Shown here: positions 5,493 through 7,449 of the stretch, piece after piece
Layout of the letters: each line of letters begins with the position of its first letter
How positions within the stretch are numbered: position 1 is the stretch's first letter
DNA from: Oligoflexia bacterium
GTDB taxonomy: Bacteria; Bdellovibrionota; UBA1018
Assembly (NCBI GenBank): GCA_903854365.1
Contig: CAINWE010000179.1
Location: 1-7,449, forward strand
Length of the DNA stretch: 7,449 bases
Direction: 5' to 3'
Position numbers and translations under genes: made by a program
The notes under the pieces: model-generated
Databases searched by the model: none
Seen by the model: only the letters and a program-made list of their open reading frames with translations
What the model was told of the DNA's origin: nothing

Positions 5493-6881
5493 ATGTTTAA
5501 AATCAAACCAGTCGGTTCTCGTTTTATTTTCGTTGTTAAGTTCTTTGGAATTAGATTAAGCAGTATTTTTGGTTTTGGATTTTTGTCTTTTGCCGTGATT
5601 TTGCCTGGTTATTTTCAGGGAGTGGCTTTTGCCGGAAGTCCAGTTCTCGGAAGCCAGGTGCCCGTGTCTTCAGGGATTGAGCCAATTGGTCAAAACGATC
5701 CCAGGGGACTGATTTACGGGGATCGGGCCTTTAAGGGAGCCTCTCAGAGTACCTATTTTAGGCAGGGCAATCAGAATATTACGCTGCAGGTTGATTATCT
5801 TCTAAAGAAAATCGAGTTTTTGCAGACTGAGGTACATGGTCCCCTTCGGCAGCAAAATTTGCGACAGAAATATCAGTTATTAGGGGGATTTTGCGGGCCA
5901 ACGCCTGCAAGTTCTGTGGTGGTGAGTGGAGAAGACCAGAAAAGGCTCGTCAAATGTATCAATGATTATTCCCTTTTGATGAAGTTTTGGGAGGTCAAGG
6001 CTTTTGCAAGTATAGGTAAAAATAACGATTCGATCGCCGCCCTGGAATGCAAAAGTGTGAGCCCGGGCGGAATCTGCCAGTTATCCGCAGATGGGGCAAG
6101 TTTTGAGGCGTCTGCAGAATTTGAAAAGCGTGAGGCGAACAAGAGGGATCAGCAGCCCGCTTATGCTACCGCCAAGCAGTTGGCGGATTTTGCCCAGGCA
6201 AGCTCAGGATCTGCTGCTAATGCGTTAAGTCGAGTGGTGGATACTGCTGATGCTGACTGGGAGAATAAGATGTTTGATGCATTAGCTCCAAAGGAAGAGG
6301 ACTTCCGAAATTTCAAACAGGTTCAAATTGATTCGGGGGTGATGGATATTTCTGAGGTCCAGGCCTTGAAGGGATCTCGGGGGCAGCAGTCCGTGCGACC
6401 TGCAGGAGTAGATCGGGAGCAGTTTGATGCAGCCCAAAAAGAGTGGGCAAAATTGAAGATTCGTCTTCAGGCGAAAGCTCCGGTTCAGGGATCGTTTCCC
6501 TCTTTAGCAGAACTGAGGCGAACGTTTGTTGAAGGGGTAACGCAGGATCTTGCGACTGGTAGTTTGAGTGTCCATCACCAATTATATAATCAAGCCCGAG
6601 GTGAGAATGTCGATTACGCGATTGAGGCTGGTAAGATGTCTCAAGCCCGCAAAAGTTCGCCTGCAAATCAGGGGAGCGGGGTCACGTCTCGAGCGTGGAT
6701 GGGTGGATCCGGTCAGTCTGATAAAAATCCAGCACTGGTGCAGCAAGTGATTCAACTGCCGCCCGGGAAAAAAGTTTACCAGGGAGACGAGCAGGTAGTT
6801 ATTCCTCCTGCCGCAGGAGGAAAAGCGGGAGCAGGCGAGCAATCTGTCTATTACGACCCCGCGAGTCGGCCCAGCTTTTGA
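5493..6881 (+). CDS. Exported protein of unknown function, 462 residues
   Basis: I do not recognise this family. The N-terminus resembles a long signal peptide: a basic region to about residue 21, a hydrophobic stretch (about 24-40) and AFA before Gly48, a likely signal peptidase I site. Residues 95-130 are charged and Leu/Gln-rich and may form a coiled coil. Cys134, Cys155, Cys186 and Cys195 are the only cysteines and could make two disulfides. Residues 205-290 and 305-390 look mainly helical, and the last 65 or so are Gly/Pro/Gln-rich and probably flexible. ATG 5493 is chosen because an in-frame TAA (5487-5489) immediately precedes it and later starts would lose the basic n-region. No ribosome-binding site is visible. 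It is divergent from the C1 peptidase and 15 bp from the convergent thioredoxin-like gene. A surface or periplasmic role is inferred only from the signal. Confidence 0.8.
   Translation: MFKIKPVGSRFIFVVKFFGIRLSSIFGFGFLSFAVILPGYFQGVAFAGSPVLGSQVPVSSGIEPIGQNDPRGLIYGDRAFKGASQSTYFRQGNQNITLQVDYLLKKIEFLQTEVHGPLRQQNLRQKYQLLGGFCGPTPASSVVVSGEDQKRLVKCINDYSLLMKFWEVKAFASIGKNNDSIAALECKSVSPGGICQLSADGASFEASAEFEKREANKRDQQPAYATAKQLADFAQASSGSAANALSRVVDTADADWENKMFDALAPKEEDFRNFKQVQIDSGVMDISEVQALKGSRGQQSVRPAGVDREQFDAAQKEWAKLKIRLQAKAPVQGSFPSLAELRRTFVEGVTQDLATGSLSVHHQLYNQARGENVDYAIEAGKMSQARKSSPANQGSGVTSRAWMGGSGQSDKNPALVQQVIQLPPGKKVYQGDEQVVIPPAAGGKAGAGEQSVYYDPASRPSF
6802..6822 (+). repeat. Perfect 10-bp inverted repeat near the 3' end of the unknown gene
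   Basis: TTCCTCCTGC (6802-6811) and GCAGGAGGAA (6813-6822) are exact reverse complements separated by one base. In RNA this gives a stem of up to 9 bp with a CCG loop. It is inside coding sequence (residues 437-444, VIPPAAGG). On the - strand it lies about 75 nt past the stop of the convergent thioredoxin-like gene. No T-run follows on either strand, so it is not a standard terminator, although it could slow RNA polymerase where the two transcripts converge. Confidence 0.5.
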
Positions 6882-6896
6882 CTAGAATTGACTGTT

Positions 6897-7449
6897 CTAA
6901 GGATGGGTATTCAGTAGCTTCGAAAAAAACGCGTCAAAGGCGGGGGTCGTCCAGTTCTGTGGACCAACCCACTTTGTAATGATTTTTGATGCAGGGTTAA
7001 TTAAGTAGGTTTCTGGGAACTGAAAGGTTCCATAGTCCCCCGAAATTTTGGTTGTGGTGTCAATGAGAGAGAGGATGTTGCTTGGCACCTTGTCGAAGGG
7101 GAGTACTTTTTCAGCTTCTTCCCAACTCGAGTCTAAGCTCACGGCGATGAACTGAATCGGCTTTCCTTTGAGCAGGTTGCTGAGCTCAAGCCAGTGGGAG
7201 AGTTCAGTGCGGCAGGGCGGACACCAAGCCGCCCAAAAGTGGAGGAGAACCCATTTACCTTGAAAGCGATTGAGAGTGTAGGAGAGCCCGTTTCTAGAGC
7301 TGAGGGTGAACGGGGGGGCTGTGCGTAAGGCGGCTTCGCTCGCGGGAGTTGAGCTTCCGAGGCTCAAGGGTTTTTGAGGGGTCGTCGTGTTGGGTGCTCG
7401 ATGGCATGCTTCGATGAGAAGGCCGAAGCAGAGCAGAGAGCAGAGAGCA
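6897..7449 (-). CDS. TlpA/ResA-like thioredoxin-fold protein, possibly a lipoprotein (5' end missing)
   Basis: The reading frame runs open to the window edge, giving 183 residues without a start codon. A TTG at 7367 would give 156 residues, but the frame continues upstream into a hydrophobic run (ALCSLLCFGLLIEAC) followed by a polar segment. This looks like the end of an export signal, with a Cys that could be a lipobox cysteine although Glu at -2 is unusual. The thioredoxin fold shows VLLHFWAAWCPPCRTEL, with a CPPC active site as in TlpA, ResA and CcmG relatives, and a likely cis-proline in FQFPETYLINP. The segment between (IQFIAVSLDSSWEEAEKVL) fits AhpC-TSA/Redoxin-type domains. Such proteins catalyse thiol-disulfide exchange outside the cytoplasm, often for cytochrome c maturation or disulfide reduction; the partner here is unknown. 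No cytochrome biogenesis gene is in view. Confidence 0.85.
   Translation of the reverse strand, partial: ALCSLLCFGLLIEACHRAPNTTTPQKPLSLGSSTPASEAALRTAPPFTLSSRNGLSYTLNRFQGKWVLLHFWAAWCPPCRTELSHWLELSNLLKGKPIQFIAVSLDSSWEEAEKVLPFDKVPSNILSLIDTTTKISGDYGTFQFPETYLINPASKIITKWVGPQNWTTPAFDAFFSKLLNTHP
7428..7449. repeat. Short tandem repeat at the window edge, in the thioredoxin-like signal region
   Basis: On the - strand the sequence reads TGCTCTC twice, then TGCTC and TGC. It encodes the Leu/Cys/Ser residues of the putative signal segment. The unit is 7 bp, not a multiple of three, so a gain or loss of one unit would shift the frame. The repeat touches the end of the window and may be longer. Confidence 0.5.

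Noticed and set aside
6313..6842. Minus-strand open frames opposite the unknown exported protein gene
   Set aside because: The + strand frame is much longer, intact and has a signal peptide. The antisense frames overlap each other and show no recognisable domain.

Overview
This window holds the 3' end of the spc/alpha ribosomal protein cluster on the + strand, followed by a small accessory block of predicted exported proteins. The core order is (map)-infA-rpmJ-rpsM-rpsK-rpsD-rpoA-rplQ, closed by a strong intrinsic terminator. The organism is a bacterium of moderate GC. RpoA (opening with a KNWRDLIKPKG-type N-terminus), S4 and S13 look most like those of the former delta-proteobacteria (Myxococcota, Bdellovibrionota, Desulfobacterota and relatives). 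That placement rests on remembered sequence similarity, not on a search, and the phylum is not settled.

Region 1 (1-3842) makes the translation and transcription core: the last residues of methionine aminopeptidase, IF-1, L36, S13, S11, S4, RNA polymerase alpha and L17. All genes are co-directional. Gaps are 3 to 81 bp and most genes have good Shine-Dalgarno sites, so this reads as one operon. L36 and S4 are both the zinc-binding (C+) forms. Two intergenic hairpins without U-tracts (map-infA and rpsD-rpoA) are candidate mRNA regulatory or processing structures. RpoA ends in a strongly acidic tail and L17 in a long basic, Ser/Gly-rich tail; both exceed the usual family lengths.

Region 2 (3851-7449) holds three genes. 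A secreted papain-like (C1) cysteine peptidase on the - strand faces rplQ tail to tail. A 109-bp AT-rich intergenic region separates it from a divergent 462-residue exported protein that I do not recognise. That gene converges, with a 15-bp gap, on a - strand TlpA/ResA-like thioredoxin-fold protein whose 5' end lies beyond the window. Its in-window N-terminus looks like a lipoprotein or other export signal.

All three accessory products are predicted to leave the cytoplasm. The peptidase and the unknown protein share a divergent control region, which hints at joint regulation, but a functional system is only a hypothesis. No rRNA, tRNA, CRISPR array, insertion sequence or attachment site was seen. 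No gene-free stretch exceeds 300 bp.
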